DNA of 64,000 nucleotides from Lentzea guizhouensis. GTDB lineage: Bacteria > Actinomycetota > Actinomycetes > Mycobacteriales > Pseudonocardiaceae. Positions 38,367 to 46,787 of the stretch are shown piece after piece. The stretch lies in NCBI RefSeq assembly GCF_001701025.1, contig NZ_CP016793.1, positions 4,650,001 to 4,714,000 on the forward strand. Direction: 5' to 3'. The translations under genes were made by a program, and so were the position numbers. Each line of letters starts with the position of its first letter. Position 1 is the first letter of the stretch. The notes below the pieces were generated by a model, which was not told the DNA's origin, searched no databases, and saw only the letters and a program-made list of their open reading frames with translations.

Positions 38367-38955
38367 GCACCCACTGGAAGGTGGCCGGACCGGGTTCGTG
38401 CATGGTGACCAGGTCGTCGACCTCGACGGTGAAGTGCTCCTCCAGCAGCTCGCGGTTGCGCTCCGGCGTGTTGCTGCCGAAGAACATGTCCACGCCGAGC
38501 CAGCGTTCCGTCGTGTCCGGCGTACCCGTGCCGAGCGAGGCCAGGAACACCCCACCGGGCCGCAGCCACCGCGCGATCCTGCCGAACAGCCCCGGCTGCT
38601 CGGCCCTGGGCAGGTGCAGGATCGAGTAGAGGGCGACCACGGCGTCGAAACTGTGCTCCTCGAAGCCGACGACGCTCATGTCCGCCTTCACGAACCTCGC
38701 GTTCGGCACGTTCTCCCCGGCCAGCTCCACCTGCTTGCGCGACAGGTCGACGCCGGTGACGTTGTGCCGTTCCGCCAGCCTCCTGGTCGACGGAACACCC
38801 GCCCCGCACCCGAGCTCGAGCACGTCGGCGTTGTTCGCGAGTTCTTGGTCGAGCACGCCCAGGTAGTGCGCGCGGGGATCGTCCCTGATTTCCGCGGACC
38901 ACTCGAGGTAGGTCCGCGCGATCGCGTCGTACCCGCTCTCGACGACCTCCTTCAC
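38353..38955 (-). CDS. class I SAM-dependent methyltransferase
   Basis: A 200-aa methyltransferase. The SAM-binding motif I is VLELGCGAGVPSTRRLA, motif II NVTGVDLSRKQVELA, motif III FDAVVALYSILHLP. GTG at 38955 has GGGGGAA just upstream and overlaps the kptA stop by 4 bp, so the pair is co-translated. The methyl acceptor is unknown; partnership with KptA hints at an RNA or nucleotide substrate, but this is inference. Confidence 0.88.
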   Translation of the reverse strand: MKEVVESGYDAIARTYLEWSAEIRDDPRAHYLGVLDQELANNADVLELGCGAGVPSTRRLAERHNVTGVDLSRKQVELAGENVPNARFVKADMSVVGFEEHSFDAVVALYSILHLPRAEQPGLFGRIARWLRPGGVFLASLGTGTPDTTERWLGVDMFFGSNTPERNRELLEEHFTVEVDDLVTMHEPGPATFQWVLSRR

Positions 38956-39476
38956 GCTTCCCCCAGATAACCGGCGGGCACGTGCTGGGTGAGCCACACC
39001 CCGTTCGCACTGACCCGGAACTCGTGCCCGTCCGCGTGCATCTTCTTCGCGTCCACCACGAGGACCAACGGCCGCCCCCGCCGCGCCCCGACCCGGCGAG
39101 CGGTCTCCCGGTCGGGCGACAGGTGCACGTCGTGCCGCGCCATCGGCCGGAGCCCGTCGCGCATGATGTCGTCGAGGTACTGCCTGACCGTGCCGTGGAA
39201 CAGCTGGTCCGGCGGCATCTGCGGCTGCAGCGCCAGGTCGACCTCGACGCTGTGGCCCTGGTTGGCCCGGATCCGGTCCCCGTCGACGGTGAACCGCTGC
39301 TTGTCGTTGCTGCGGACGACCTCGTCGAGCTCGTCGCGGCTGATGTGCAGCGCGGCGAGGAGGTCGGCGGTACTGACCCAGCCGTGAGGGTCGAGGGTGA
39401 GGCCGACGCGTTCCGGCTGGTGCCGGAGGGCCTTCGACATCCGCTTCGACAGGCGGATCATTCTTTCTTCGTCCAT
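38952..39476 (-). CDS. kptA: RNA 2'-phosphotransferase KptA/Tpt1
   Basis: A 174-aa Tpt1/KptA enzyme that moves a 2'-phosphate from RNA to NAD+, giving ADP-ribose 1'',2''-cyclic phosphate. RLSKRMSKALRHQPERVGL at the start, LFHGTVRQYLDDIMRDGL, HVHLSPDRETA and VSANGVWLTQHVPAGYL at the end are the conserved segments with the catalytic Arg-His-His-Arg set. ATG at 39476 gives the usual length; an in-frame extension to 39611 is rejected. Bacteria lack the tRNA splicing route that needs this enzyme in fungi, so its substrate is open. It is followed by a co-translated methyltransferase. Confidence 0.93.
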   Translation of the reverse strand: MDEERMIRLSKRMSKALRHQPERVGLTLDPHGWVSTADLLAALHISRDELDEVVRSNDKQRFTVDGDRIRANQGHSVEVDLALQPQMPPDQLFHGTVRQYLDDIMRDGLRPMARHDVHLSPDRETARRVGARRGRPLVLVVDAKKMHADGHEFRVSANGVWLTQHVPAGYLGEA

Positions 39477-39740
39477 GGCTTCCCATGGAAGCACAGAGGG
39501 GCGAGCGGTTTTCGGGGCTCGGTGGGTCACTCGGACGGGTGAAGCTTGTCCTGGATGCGGGGTGGGGGCGTCTTGTTGGGTGTGCGGGTCGGGTCCGGAT
39601 CCCGTGGTCATCTCCGCCCCCGGATAAGGAAACGCGGGGCGGGGGCGGGTGGTCTCGGGCTCGGGTTGGTGGCGTGCGGGGTTGGGAGGAGGTGTTGTCG
39701 GGTCAGGCGGGGACTGTGAGGTGCGGGTCGGGTGGGGATT
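39477..39740. other. non-coding G-rich tract upstream of kptA
   Basis: No convincing gene. The plus strand is strongly G-biased from about 39630 (GCGGGGCGGGGGCGGG and similar runs), with several G-runs close enough to form a G-quadruplex. It leads into the 34-bp tandem repeats. The kptA promoter should lie here on the minus strand, but no clear -10/-35 pair was found. Confidence 0.5.
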
Positions 39741-39911
39741 GGTGAGGGGTGAGGAGCAGGGTTGGGATGGGATTGGTGAGAGGTGAGGCGCAGAGTCGGG
39801 ATGGGACCCGTGAGAGGTGAGGCGCAGGGTTGGGCCGGGGCCGGTGGAAGGGGAGATTCGGGGTTGGGCCAGGACCGGTGAGAGGTGAAGCTCGGCGTCG
39901 GGCCGGGAACC
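39741..39911. repeat. 34-bp tandem repeat, about five copies
   Basis: Five head-to-tail units starting at 39741, 39775, 39809, 39843 and 39877, each beginning (G/C)GTGAGAGGTGAG or a close variant and containing GGGTTGGG-like blocks; the last is one base longer. Units 1-3 are closest to each other and unit 4 is the most diverged. The period is not a multiple of three, and no frame is kept, so this is a non-coding minisatellite. Confidence 0.8.
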
Positions 39912-39972
39912 CCGTGGCGAGGCGGACCTGGGTGAGATGTGAACCCGCCGGGCCGTGAACCTCCAGCTCAGG

Positions 39973-40109
39973 GGCGGGTGCCTCCCAGGTCGAGCCGGTG
40001 CTCGCAGGCCAGGCGGGTGCCTCCCAGGTCGAACCGGTGCTCGCAGGTCAGGTGGGTGCCTCCCAGGTCGAGCTGGTGCCCGCAGGCCAGGCGGGTGCCT
40101 CGCAGGTCA
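39973..40109. repeat. 39-bp tandem repeat, 3.5 copies, ending in the soxR stop
   Basis: Units start at 39973, 40012 and 40051, with a half unit at 40090-40109. Each begins GG(C/T)GGGTGCCTCCCAGGTCGA and ends GCAGG(C/T)CA. The terminal TCA of the half unit (40107-40109) is the stop codon of the minus-strand soxR, so the array starts right at the end of that gene. The 13-codon period keeps frames open, but the products are low-complexity and not credible proteins. Confidence 0.8.
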
Positions 40110-40571
40110 GGCCGTCCCACCCTCCAGCGCCGGCTTCAGCCGCGGCGCCCCCGGACCCAGCTCGGCCTGCTCGTCGTCGATGTTCTGCAGCGCGCAGCTG
40201 CGCAGCGACAGGCAGCCGCAGCCGATGCAGCCGCTCAGGCGGTCGCGCAGGCGGTAGAGGGCGTCGATGCGGGCGTCGAGCTCGGTCTTCCAGGAGCGGG
40301 AGAGGCGTTCCCAGTCGGACTTGGTGGGGGTGCGGTTGTCGGGGAGCTGGGCGAGGGCGTCGCGGACGTCTTCGAGGGTGAGGCCGACTCGTTGGGCCGT
40401 GCGGATGAAGGCGAGGCGGCGCAGGACGGAGCGTTGGTAGCGGCGTTGGTTGCCGGCGGTGCGCACCGAGCCGATCAGGCCGCGGTCCTCGTAGAAGCGC
40501 AGGGCGGTGTGGGGGACGCCGCTGCGTTCGGCGACCTGGCCGATGGTCAGCAGTTCGGGCAGCTTGCTCAC
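40107..40571 (-). CDS. soxR: redox-sensitive regulator SoxR
   Basis: A 154-aa MerR-family activator. The winged HTH spans residues 7-75 (LTIGQVAERSGVPHTALRFYEDRGLI), a dimerisation helix follows, and Cys115, Cys118, Cys120 and Cys126 form the CX2CXCX5C [2Fe-2S] site that defines SoxR. GTG at 40571 has TAGGAT 6 nt upstream (leaderless). It is divergent from the split transketolase, with a MerR-type palindrome between, so those genes are a likely target. In actinomycetes SoxR responds to redox-active compounds. Confidence 0.95.
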   Translation of the reverse strand: MSKLPELLTIGQVAERSGVPHTALRFYEDRGLIGSVRTAGNQRRYQRSVLRRLAFIRTAQRVGLTLEDVRDALAQLPDNRTPTKSDWERLSRSWKTELDARIDALYRLRDRLSGCIGCGCLSLRSCALQNIDDEQAELGPGAPRLKPALEGGTA

Positions 40572-40588
40572 CTGATCATCCTATCGGC

Positions 40589-40611
40589 TTGACCTCCAGT
40601 GTGGTGGAGGT
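40589..40611. promoter_or_regulatory. SoxR box of the transketolase promoter
   Basis: Inverted repeat ACCTCCA (40592-40598) and TGGAGGT (40605-40611), 6 bp apart. TTGACC at 40589-40594 is a -35 element overlapping the left arm, the usual MerR/SoxR layout with the operator between -35 and -10. The -10 box downstream (about 40612-40618) is weak. The assignment to SoxR rests on position and symmetry. Confidence 0.6.
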
Positions 40612-40626
40612 TGAAGAGTTGGTGGC

Positions 40627-41289
40627 ATGCAACGGATACCAGAGTTCTTCGCGAGGATGACCGGGGACGAGAAGCACGAGTGGGCGGCGGCTTCCACGAT
40701 CGACGTGCTCTGGGTCCTGTACGACCGCGTGCTGAACGTGTCGCCGGCGACCGTCGATGATCCGGACAGGGACCGGTTTCTGCTGTCCAAGGGGCATGGG
40801 CCGATGGCGTACTACGCGGTGCTCGCGGACAAGGGGTTCATCGACGAGTCCATTTTGGACGACTGGACGTCGTGGGACAGCCCGCTCGGGCAGCACCCCG
40901 ACCGCGTGCTCGTCAACGGGGTGGAGATCAGCAGCGGGTCGCTCGGGCACGGGTTGCCGATCGCGGTGGGGACGGCGATCGGGCAGCGGGTCGCGGGGAG
41001 TGCGGGGCGGACGTTCGTGCTGGTGGGGGACGGGGAGTTGGACGAGGGCAGCAACCACGAGGCCATCGCGGTGGCGGCCAGGCTGGACGTCACGAACCTC
41101 ACCGCGATCGTGATCGACAACCAGTCCGCGTGGTACGGCTGGCCCGGCGGGGTTCAGGAGCGGTTCGCGGTCGAGGGCTGGGCGGCGGCGACCATCGACG
41201 GGCGCGACCACGAGGCGATCTACGAGGCGTTGACCGCGCGTTACGACCGGCCGAACGTCGTGGTCGCCAGGACGGAGAAGAGCTACTGA
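40627..41289 (+). CDS. transketolase N-terminal subunit
   Basis: A 220-aa thiamine-diphosphate-binding half of a split transketolase. The ThDP/Mg motif begins at GDG 134-136 (VLVGDGELDEGSNHEA) and ends with IDNQSAW; FLLSKGHGPMAYY and GSLGHGLPIAVG supply active-site His. The next gene, overlapping by one base (TGATG), encodes the pyrimidine-binding half. The likely role is transfer of C2 units in the pentose phosphate pathway or in a specialised sugar route. Probably controlled by the divergent SoxR. Confidence 0.88.
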   Translation: MQRIPEFFARMTGDEKHEWAAASTIDVLWVLYDRVLNVSPATVDDPDRDRFLLSKGHGPMAYYAVLADKGFIDESILDDWTSWDSPLGQHPDRVLVNGVEISSGSLGHGLPIAVGTAIGQRVAGSAGRTFVLVGDGELDEGSNHEAIAVAARLDVTNLTAIVIDNQSAWYGWPGGVQERFAVEGWAAATIDGRDHEAIYEALTARYDRPNVVVARTEKSY

Positions 41290-42179
41290 TGACGATGCGT
41301 GAGGCGTTCATCAAGACGGTCACCGAAGCGCTGCACACGGATCCGAGGGTCGCCGTTGTGACCGCGGTGATCTCGGCGGCCAACTTTCCACAAGACCACG
41401 AACGAGTAGTAGACGTCGGTATTCGCGAGCAGACGATGGTCGGCGTTGCGGCCGGCCTCGCGCTCACGGGGCTGAGGCCGGTCGTGCACAGCTACGCGCC
41501 GTTTCTCGTCGAACGGCCCTACGAGCAGATCAAGCTCGATATCGGCCATCAGGACGTGGGGGCGGTGTTCGTGAGTATCGGGGCGTCATATGACGACCCG
41601 GTTTGGGGGCGCACGCACCAGTCGCCGGGAGACGTCGCGTTGTTCGACACGCTGCCGGGGTGGGAAGTACACGTGCCGGGGCATCCGGAAGAAGTCGCTC
41701 CTCTGCTCAAGGAAGCCCTCAAAAATGACAACCGCGTCTACATGAGGCTTTCGTTGCACGAGAACGCGCAGGCGTATCCGGTGGGTGAGGGGTTCACCGC
41801 GCTGCGTTACGGAAAACGCGGGGTCGTCGTGGCAGTCGGACCGGTGCTCGACCGTGTGCTGAAGGCCGTGGAAGCGGAAAAGGCCGACGTCACGGTGTTG
41901 TACGCGTCGACGATTCGACCGTTCGACTCGGACGGTCTGCGCAAAGCGGTGGCGGACACGGACCATGCCGACGTACTGGTGGTGGAGCCGTACCTCGAGG
42001 GAACTTCAGCTCATCTGATTTCCGAAAGTTTGCAACAAATCCCGCACCGCGTTCGTTGTACAGGTGTCAAACGGCACGCAGAGCTCCGCAACTACGGCAC
42101 GGCCGAGGACCATGACGCCGCTCATGACCTCGACGTGGTGGGGCTGGGGAGTGCTGTGCGGAGTTTCTTCAGGGGGTGA
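41289..42179 (+). CDS. transketolase C-terminal subunit
   Basis: A 296-aa partner with the pyrimidine-binding domain (REAFIKTVTEALHTDPRVAVVTAVIS; GIREQTMVGVAAGLALTGLRPVVHSYAPF, with the catalytic Glu in REQ) and the C-terminal transketolase domain (RYGKRGVVVAVGPVLDRVL). The start overlaps the N-subunit stop, and the pair should assemble into a heterotetramer. It resembles 1-deoxy-xylulose-5-phosphate synthase-like small transketolases; substrate range is unknown. Three inverted repeats follow the gene. Confidence 0.88.
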   Translation: MTMREAFIKTVTEALHTDPRVAVVTAVISAANFPQDHERVVDVGIREQTMVGVAAGLALTGLRPVVHSYAPFLVERPYEQIKLDIGHQDVGAVFVSIGASYDDPVWGRTHQSPGDVALFDTLPGWEVHVPGHPEEVAPLLKEALKNDNRVYMRLSLHENAQAYPVGEGFTALRYGKRGVVVAVGPVLDRVLKAVEAEKADVTVLYASTIRPFDSDGLRKAVADTDHADVLVVEPYLEGTSAHLISESLQQIPHRVRCTGVKRHAELRNYGTAEDHDAAHDLDVVGLGSAVRSFFRG

Positions 42180-42193
42180 AGGAACATGTTCGC

Positions 42194-42210
42194 AGTCATG
42201 GGGGATGACT
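42194..42210. repeat. inverted repeat 1 after the transketolase
   Basis: AGTCAT and ATGACT arms around GGGGG, 14 bp after the transketolase stop. First of three successive stem-loops in this short gap. Confidence 0.5.
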
Positions 42211-42214
42211 GGAC

Positions 42215-42234
42215 CGGTGCGCCGTCCCGCACCG
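42215..42234. repeat. inverted repeat 2 after the transketolase
   Basis: Perfect 7-bp arms CGGTGCG and CGCACCG with a 6-nt loop. A terminator-like hairpin between the transketolase and the membrane protein gene. Confidence 0.5.
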
Positions 42235-42250
42235 TTTAGAGGTGGTAGTG

Positions 42251-42283
42251 GTGCACGATCGGGCAAGATGCCTGATCGTGCAC
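42251..42283 (+). terminator. 33-bp hairpin before or at the next start codon
   Basis: GTGCACGATC and GATCGTGCAC are perfect 10-bp arms; inside them GGCA pairs with TGCC around an AGA loop, and the remaining G/T position can form a G-U pair in RNA, giving a continuous 15-bp stem. It may terminate the transketolase transcript, act as an operator, or hide the GTG at 42278, which lies in its 3' arm. Confidence 0.55.
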
Positions 42284-43045
42284 ACCCCACGTGTGGTCAC
42301 CTGGACCACTGCAGACGCGGAGTCGGCGCGCACGGTGCTCAACCGGCGCGGCGCCCGGCCCAGGTTGCTGGTGCCGGTTCCGCACGGAACATTCGTGCTC
42401 GGTCCCGCGCCGCACCCGTCCGCACACGACAACCTGCGCCTGCTCCGCATCCAGGGCAGCGCCACGGTGGGTCTGCTGTGGACGGACACCACCGCGTGGC
42501 TCGTCCACTTCGACGGCAAGCTCCGCGGCTGGCGCTTCGGGCCGGACAGGTCGTTCGAACCCGCACCGCCGCAACGGTTGCCGGACGGCCTGGGCTGGCT
42601 CGCCGACGCCGCGCGCGCCGCCGAGGGACACGGCCTCACCGCGCTCACGACCGCACTGGAAGAGGTCGGGTTCCACTCCGAAGCCGCCGCGCTGCGCCGG
42701 ATCGACGCGGGCGAGGCCGACGACGCCGTGCCGCACCACGAGAAGAAGTGGTGGGAGACGTTCATCGGCGAACGCCACGGCATGGCGGAACCGCCCGGCA
42801 AGCCCTTCGCCGCCGGGAACCGGGTCGTGCACGCCGTCGCGTCCGGTACCGCCGTCCTCGCGCTGCCCCTGATCGTCTTCCTGTGGCAGCTGCCGCCGCT
42901 CTTCCACCTGGTCGCGCTGCCGTCGGTGCCGTTGGCCGTCACGTACACCGCGCTGCAGATCAGCCGCGCGCGGCGGCGTGACCCGTTCCCGGAGTTCGAC
43001 GTCCTGGGCATGTCGGCCTGGGCTCGCGCGGCCGAGGGGGAATGA
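42278..43045 (+). CDS. uncharacterised membrane protein
   Basis: About 255 aa. The N-terminal two thirds is soluble (VVTWTTADAESARTVLNRRGARPRLLVPVPHG...GLLWTDTTAWLVHFDGKLRGW), and two membrane segments lie near the C-terminus (VVHAVASGTAVLALPLIVFLW; LFHLVALPSVPLAVTYTAL). GTG at 42278 starts VHTPRVVTW; GTG at 42242 would add 12 residues across a hairpin and is less likely. It overlaps the next gene by 4 bp. The family is not recognised. Confidence 0.65.
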   Translation: MHTPRVVTWTTADAESARTVLNRRGARPRLLVPVPHGTFVLGPAPHPSAHDNLRLLRIQGSATVGLLWTDTTAWLVHFDGKLRGWRFGPDRSFEPAPPQRLPDGLGWLADAARAAEGHGLTALTTALEEVGFHSEAAALRRIDAGEADDAVPHHEKKWWETFIGERHGMAEPPGKPFAAGNRVVHAVASGTAVLALPLIVFLWQLPPLFHLVALPSVPLAVTYTALQISRARRRDPFPEFDVLGMSAWARAAEGE

Positions 43046-43869
43046 TGTCGCGCGTGAGAATGCTGATCTGGACCCCGTTGAACGCCGCCGAGCTGCAGAA
43101 GGCCATGCACGGCGCCAACATCGGTCCCGCGGCGCTCGTCCCCGTGCACTCCGGGACGGTGCTGCTGCCCTCCCTCGACATCAAGCTCGCCGAGGCCGTG
43201 CTGATGGCGGCACGCGTGCGCAAGGTCGCCGACCGCGCAGCGCTGTTCGTGTGGAACGAGAGCGCCGCCGCCTGCTACCCGTTCACCGCGGCCACCCCGA
43301 TCGGGCGCGGCTGGTTCTGGGGCGGCCACGACGAGGTGGTCGGGATGCTCGCGGCCGCGAAGCGGTCGAGCGCCGTCGGACGGGCCGCCGACCGCGCGTT
43401 CAGCGGCCTGCTGGACCAGCGCGGCAAGGAGAAGGCCCGCCTCGCCGCGGCCGAGCGGACCGCCGCGCTGACCGGGGCCGACGTCACCGAGGTGCTGCAC
43501 GCGCTCGGCGACCACCGCAACGGTGTGGACGCGGTGCCGAGGTTCCTGCGGGAGTTCGGGCTGCCCGAGGTGGCACTGGTGGCCGAGCTCGCCGACGAGG
43601 GCAGGGCGGACGCGTGGATCACCCCGCTCGCCCCGCCGCGCACGCCGAGCTGGCCGAAGGCGCTGATCCCGCCGATCTGGCTGGCGCTGCTGGCCGGGTT
43701 GCTGGCCTTCGGACTGCCGTGGTGGGTGTTCGCGCTGGCCTTCGGCGGCAGCGTCGTGGTGATTTACGCCGCGCTGGCCTCCGCGGCCAACCAGCTGGTC
43801 AGGCGCAAGCCCGTCAACACCGCGCTCCCGGTCGTCCCGGTGACGCAGGGAGCCGCGCCGACCGACTAA
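43042..43869 (+). CDS. uncharacterised membrane protein, partner of the previous gene
   Basis: A 275-aa protein with a soluble N-terminal part containing [33 protein letters not shown] and two C-terminal membrane segments ([38 protein letters not shown]). The ATG overlaps the upstream stop (ATGATG), so the two are co-translated and share a general layout. No family recognised. The hisH -10 box overlaps its stop codon. Confidence 0.65.
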   Translation: MMSRVRMLIWTPLNAAELQKAMHGANIGPAALVPVHSGTVLLPSLDIKLAEAVLMAARVRKVADRAALFVWNESAAACYPFTAATPIGRGWFWGGHDEVVGMLAAAKRSSAVGRAADRAFSGLLDQRGKEKARLAAAERTAALTGADVTEVLHALGDHRNGVDAVPRFLREFGLPEVALVAELADEGRADAWITPLAPPRTPSWPKALIPPIWLALLAGLLAFGLPWWVFALAFGGSVVVIYAALASAANQLVRRKPVNTALPVVPVTQGAAPTD

Positions 43870-43879
43870 CCTGGACGTC

Positions 43880-44518
43880 GTGGCACCTCGCGTCGTCGTA
43901 CTCGACTATGGCTCCGGCAACCTGCGCTCCGCCGAGCGCGCGCTCCAGCGGGTCGGCGCCCATGTCGAGGTGACCGCGGACCCCAAGGCCGCGAAGGACG
44001 CCGACGGGCTCGTCGTGCCCGGTGTCGGGGCCTACGCGGCGTGCATGGAGGGCCTCAACTCGGTGCGCGGGGCGCGGATCATCGGCGAGCGGCTGGCCGG
44101 TGGGCGGCCGGTGCTCGGGATCTGCGTGGGCATGCAGATCCTGTTCGAGCGCGGCATCGAGCACGGGGTGCTGACCGAGGGCTGCGGCGAGTGGCCGGGC
44201 ACCGTCGAGCGGCTGGACGCGCCGATCGTGCCGCACATGGGGTGGAACACCGTCCGCACGCCGGAGGGGTCCAAGCTCTTCGCGGGCCTGGACGAGGACA
44301 CCCGGTTCTACTTCGTGCACTCCTACGGCGTGCGCAAGTGGGAGCTGGAACCGGCCGAGCACATCCGCCCGCCGCTGGTGACGTGGGCCGACCACGCCGG
44401 GGACGAGTTCGTGGCCGCGGTCGAGAACGGGCCGCTGTGGGCGACCCAGTTCCACCCGGAGAAGTCCGGCGATGCCGGGGCACAGCTGCTGCGGAACTGG
44501 TTGACTGGCTTGTCGTGA
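43880..44518 (+). CDS. hisH: imidazole glycerol phosphate synthase subunit HisH
   Basis: Glutaminase subunit (212 aa) that supplies ammonia to HisF. The class I amidotransferase triad is Cys82 (GICVGMQ) with the His and Glu of FHPEKSG near the C-terminus; [10 protein letters not shown] starts the protein. GTG at 43880 has TAACCT 7 nt upstream, partly inside the preceding stop codon (leaderless). It overlaps the secreted-protein gene by 4 bp. Its partner HisF lies 3.4 kb downstream and is frameshifted as read. Confidence 0.96.
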   Translation: MAPRVVVLDYGSGNLRSAERALQRVGAHVEVTADPKAAKDADGLVVPGVGAYAACMEGLNSVRGARIIGERLAGGRPVLGICVGMQILFERGIEHGVLTEGCGEWPGTVERLDAPIVPHMGWNTVRTPEGSKLFAGLDEDTRFYFVHSYGVRKWELEPAEHIRPPLVTWADHAGDEFVAAVENGPLWATQFHPEKSGDAGAQLLRNWLTGLS

Positions 44519-46059
44519 TCACACGACTGCTGACGGTGGCCGTTCTCACGGCCGCCGCTGTCGCCGTGCCTGGGGGCGCGAGCGCTGCACCGGCACCGTT
44601 CCACGACACCTTCACCGGCGCGGTCGACGCCGACCCCACGTACGGCCTCAACGACAACCTCGACCAACGCCAGGGCACCGGCGCGGTGACCTACAGCCGG
44701 GTGTCCGGCCGGTGGAACACCGGTGACGTGCCGCGGCCGTGGTACGCGCAGGTCAACCACCCGAGCCACCGCGGCACGCTGTCGATGCACCTCGGCACCA
44801 CCGCCGTGCGGCTCGACGCGCCGTCCACCGGCAGCACGATCTCCGCCACGCTCACGCCCGTCGCCGGCGACCGCACGTCCGGCGACTGGTCGTCGATCGC
44901 GCTCAGCCGCAGCGCGAACAGCTGGGGATATGTGTCCAATCAGGACATCGACCTCGGCTTCCTGGTGCGTGCCAACGGAGGCGTGCAGGTCTTCCAACCC
45001 GGCCGTCCGGCCGTGACCCTGCCCGCTTTCGTGCCCGCGAAGGCCGACGGCTCGTTCGACGTCACGCTCACGCTCGGCGGTGACATGCTCGACCTCACCG
45101 TCAACGGCAAGCGCCGGGCGATCCGGCTGGGCACCGCGGTGCCGGCCGAGCGGCTGTGGGTCTACCTGGGGCGTTACTCCGACGACAACAGGACCGTCAG
45201 CCTCGTCGACGACCTGAAGATCGAGGCCCTCAACTCCGACGACCTGCGCAAGCGACCCGGCTCGAACCTGCGCTACTACGGGTACTTCGGCGCACGCCTG
45301 ACCCAGGCCGGCGGCAACCACCTGCCGGAGGTCCGCGGCCGCAGCAACCTCAACTGGGTGCAGATCAGCGACTTCGACGCCTACCGCCCCGAGGTCCTGA
45401 ACGACTGCGCGCCCGCCGGGTGCGTGGTCCACACCGGCAACGAGTTCTTCGACTGCGACGCGGCCGGCTGCCCGCTGTACCCGAACGCCACCGAACGCTG
45501 GCAGCGCCTCGCGGAGCACGTGCGGCCGCACCTCGACCGCGTGGCCGGGTTCGTGCTGCAGGACGAGCCGTTCCACCACGGCGCGAGCTTCGCGGACGTC
45601 GAGAACTCAGCCACGCAGATCAAGGACACCTTCCCGGACAAGAAGGTGATGCTGATCGAGGCCGGAATCCAGGTTGACGACGACTTCCAGGTGCCCGCCG
45701 CCGTCGACTGGGTCGGGTTCGACGAGTACTGCATCGGCTACGACGCGCTCGAAGCCCGCATGACGAAGCTCGAGGAACGCGCGCCCGGCAAGGAGCTGTT
45801 CCTGCTGCCGGAAGCAGCGCCCCAGCCGGGGTGCGGTGGCAGGACCGACGCCGACCTGGAAAGCACGCAGTACATGTACCTGGCGCTGGCGCAGCAGCAC
45901 CCGCAGTTCGCCGGGATCATGGTCTTCGGGCCGTGGACGGGCGTCGGACCTGCCGCGACCGGGCCCGGCACGCCCGTTCCGGCGAAGTTCCCGCGGGCCA
46001 CCGACGCCCAGGAGCGCGTCGCGGCCCTCGTGCTGGGGGACGCTAGGCTGAGCGGGTGA
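44515..46059 (+). CDS. secreted glycoside hydrolase-like protein inside the his operon
   Basis: A 514-aa exported protein. A signal peptide ([21 protein letters not shown]) precedes a concanavalin-like beta-sandwich (about 25-235: [20 protein letters not shown]...[17 protein letters not shown]) and a C-terminal TIM-barrel-like domain ([47 protein letters not shown]) with acidic residues at strand ends, as in glycoside hydrolases. The start overlaps hisH and the stop overlaps priA by 4 bp each, so it is firmly within the operon. No histidine role is apparent. The GH family is not assigned. Confidence 0.75.
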   Translation: MITRLLTVAVLTAAAVAVPGGASAAPAPFHDTFTGAVDADPTYGLNDNLDQRQGTGAVTYSRVSGRWNTGDVPRPWYAQVNHPSHRGTLSMHLGTTAVRLDAPSTGSTISATLTPVAGDRTSGDWSSIALSRSANSWGYVSNQDIDLGFLVRANGGVQVFQPGRPAVTLPAFVPAKADGSFDVTLTLGGDMLDLTVNGKRRAIRLGTAVPAERLWVYLGRYSDDNRTVSLVDDLKIEALNSDDLRKRPGSNLRYYGYFGARLTQAGGNHLPEVRGRSNLNWVQISDFDAYRPEVLNDCAPAGCVVHTGNEFFDCDAAGCPLYPNATERWQRLAEHVRPHLDRVAGFVLQDEPFHHGASFADVENSATQIKDTFPDKKVMLIEAGIQVDDDFQVPAAVDWVGFDEYCIGYDALEARMTKLEERAPGKELFLLPEAAPQPGCGGRTDADLESTQYMYLALAQQHPQFAGIMVFGPWTGVGPAATGPGTPVPAKFPRATDAQERVAALVLGDARLSG

Positions 46060-46787
46060 CGTTCACACTCCTCCCCGCTGTTGACGTGGCCGACGGTCGT
46101 GCCGTTCGCCTCGTGCAGGGCGAAGCCGGTACCGAGACGAACTACGGCGAGCCGCTGGACGCGGCCCTGCAGTGGCAGCGCGACGGGGCGGAGTGGGTGC
46201 ATCTGGTCGACCTGGACGCCGCCTTCGGGCGTGGCTCGAACCGCGAGCTGCTGGCGCGCGTGATCGGCGAGCTGGACGTGCGCGTGGAGCTCTCCGGTGG
46301 CATCCGCGACGACGCGTCGCTGGAGGCCGCGCTGGCCACGGGGTGTGCGCGGGTGAACCTCGGCACCGCGGCGCTGGAGGACCCGGAGTGGTGCGCGAAG
46401 GCCATCGCCCGCTACGGCGACAAGATCGCCGTGGGCCTCGACGTCCGCATCACCGAACAGGGCCACCGGGTCAAGGGCCGCGGCTGGACCTCCGACGGCG
46501 GTGACCTGTGGGAGGTGCTCGACCGGCTCGACCGCGACGGCTGCTCGCGGTACGTGGTCACCGACGTGTCGAAGGACGGCACGCTCACCGGCCCGAACGT
46601 GGACCTGCTGGCCGAGGTCTGCGCCCGCACCGACGCACCGGTCGTCGCCTCGGGCGGTGTGTCCAGTGTGGACGACCTGGTGGCGCTGGCGAAGCTGTCC
46701 CGCGACGGCGTGGAGGGCGCGATCATCGGCAAGGCCCTGTACGCCGGTGCTTTCACGCTCCCGGAAGCGCTGGCCGCGGTTCGTTGA
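46056..46787 (+). CDS. priA: bifunctional isomerase PriA (HisA/TrpF)
   Basis: A 243-aa beta/alpha-barrel. Asp10 (PAVDVADG) and Asp170 (VVTDVSKDG) are the acid/base pair of HisA, and Arg142 with Trp144 in [10 protein letters not shown] are residues that let actinobacterial PriA also act on phosphoribosylanthranilate. No trpF is found beside the trp genes of this window, consistent with PriA serving both pathways. GTG at 46056 overlaps the secreted-protein stop. The 3' end overlaps the convergent HTH/Clp-N gene by 35 bp. Confidence 0.95.
   Translation: MTFTLLPAVDVADGRAVRLVQGEAGTETNYGEPLDAALQWQRDGAEWVHLVDLDAAFGRGSNRELLARVIGELDVRVELSGGIRDDASLEAALATGCARVNLGTAALEDPEWCAKAIARYGDKIAVGLDVRITEQGHRVKGRGWTSDGGDLWEVLDRLDRDGCSRYVVTDVSKDGTLTGPNVDLLAEVCARTDAPVVASGGVSSVDDLVALAKLSRDGVEGAIIGKALYAGAFTLPEALAAVR

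Noticed and set aside
39741..40109. CRISPR array
   Set aside because: Units are contiguous with no unique spacers, and no cas genes are present.
39939..40592. 217-aa and 100-aa frames over the 39-bp repeats
   Set aside because: Low-complexity products of a tandem repeat and antisense to soxR; no start signal.
42242..42277. Longer start (GTG 42242) for the membrane protein
   Set aside because: It would code through a strong hairpin and adds residues that read as a repeat of the palindrome; GTG 42278 is simpler, although not proven.
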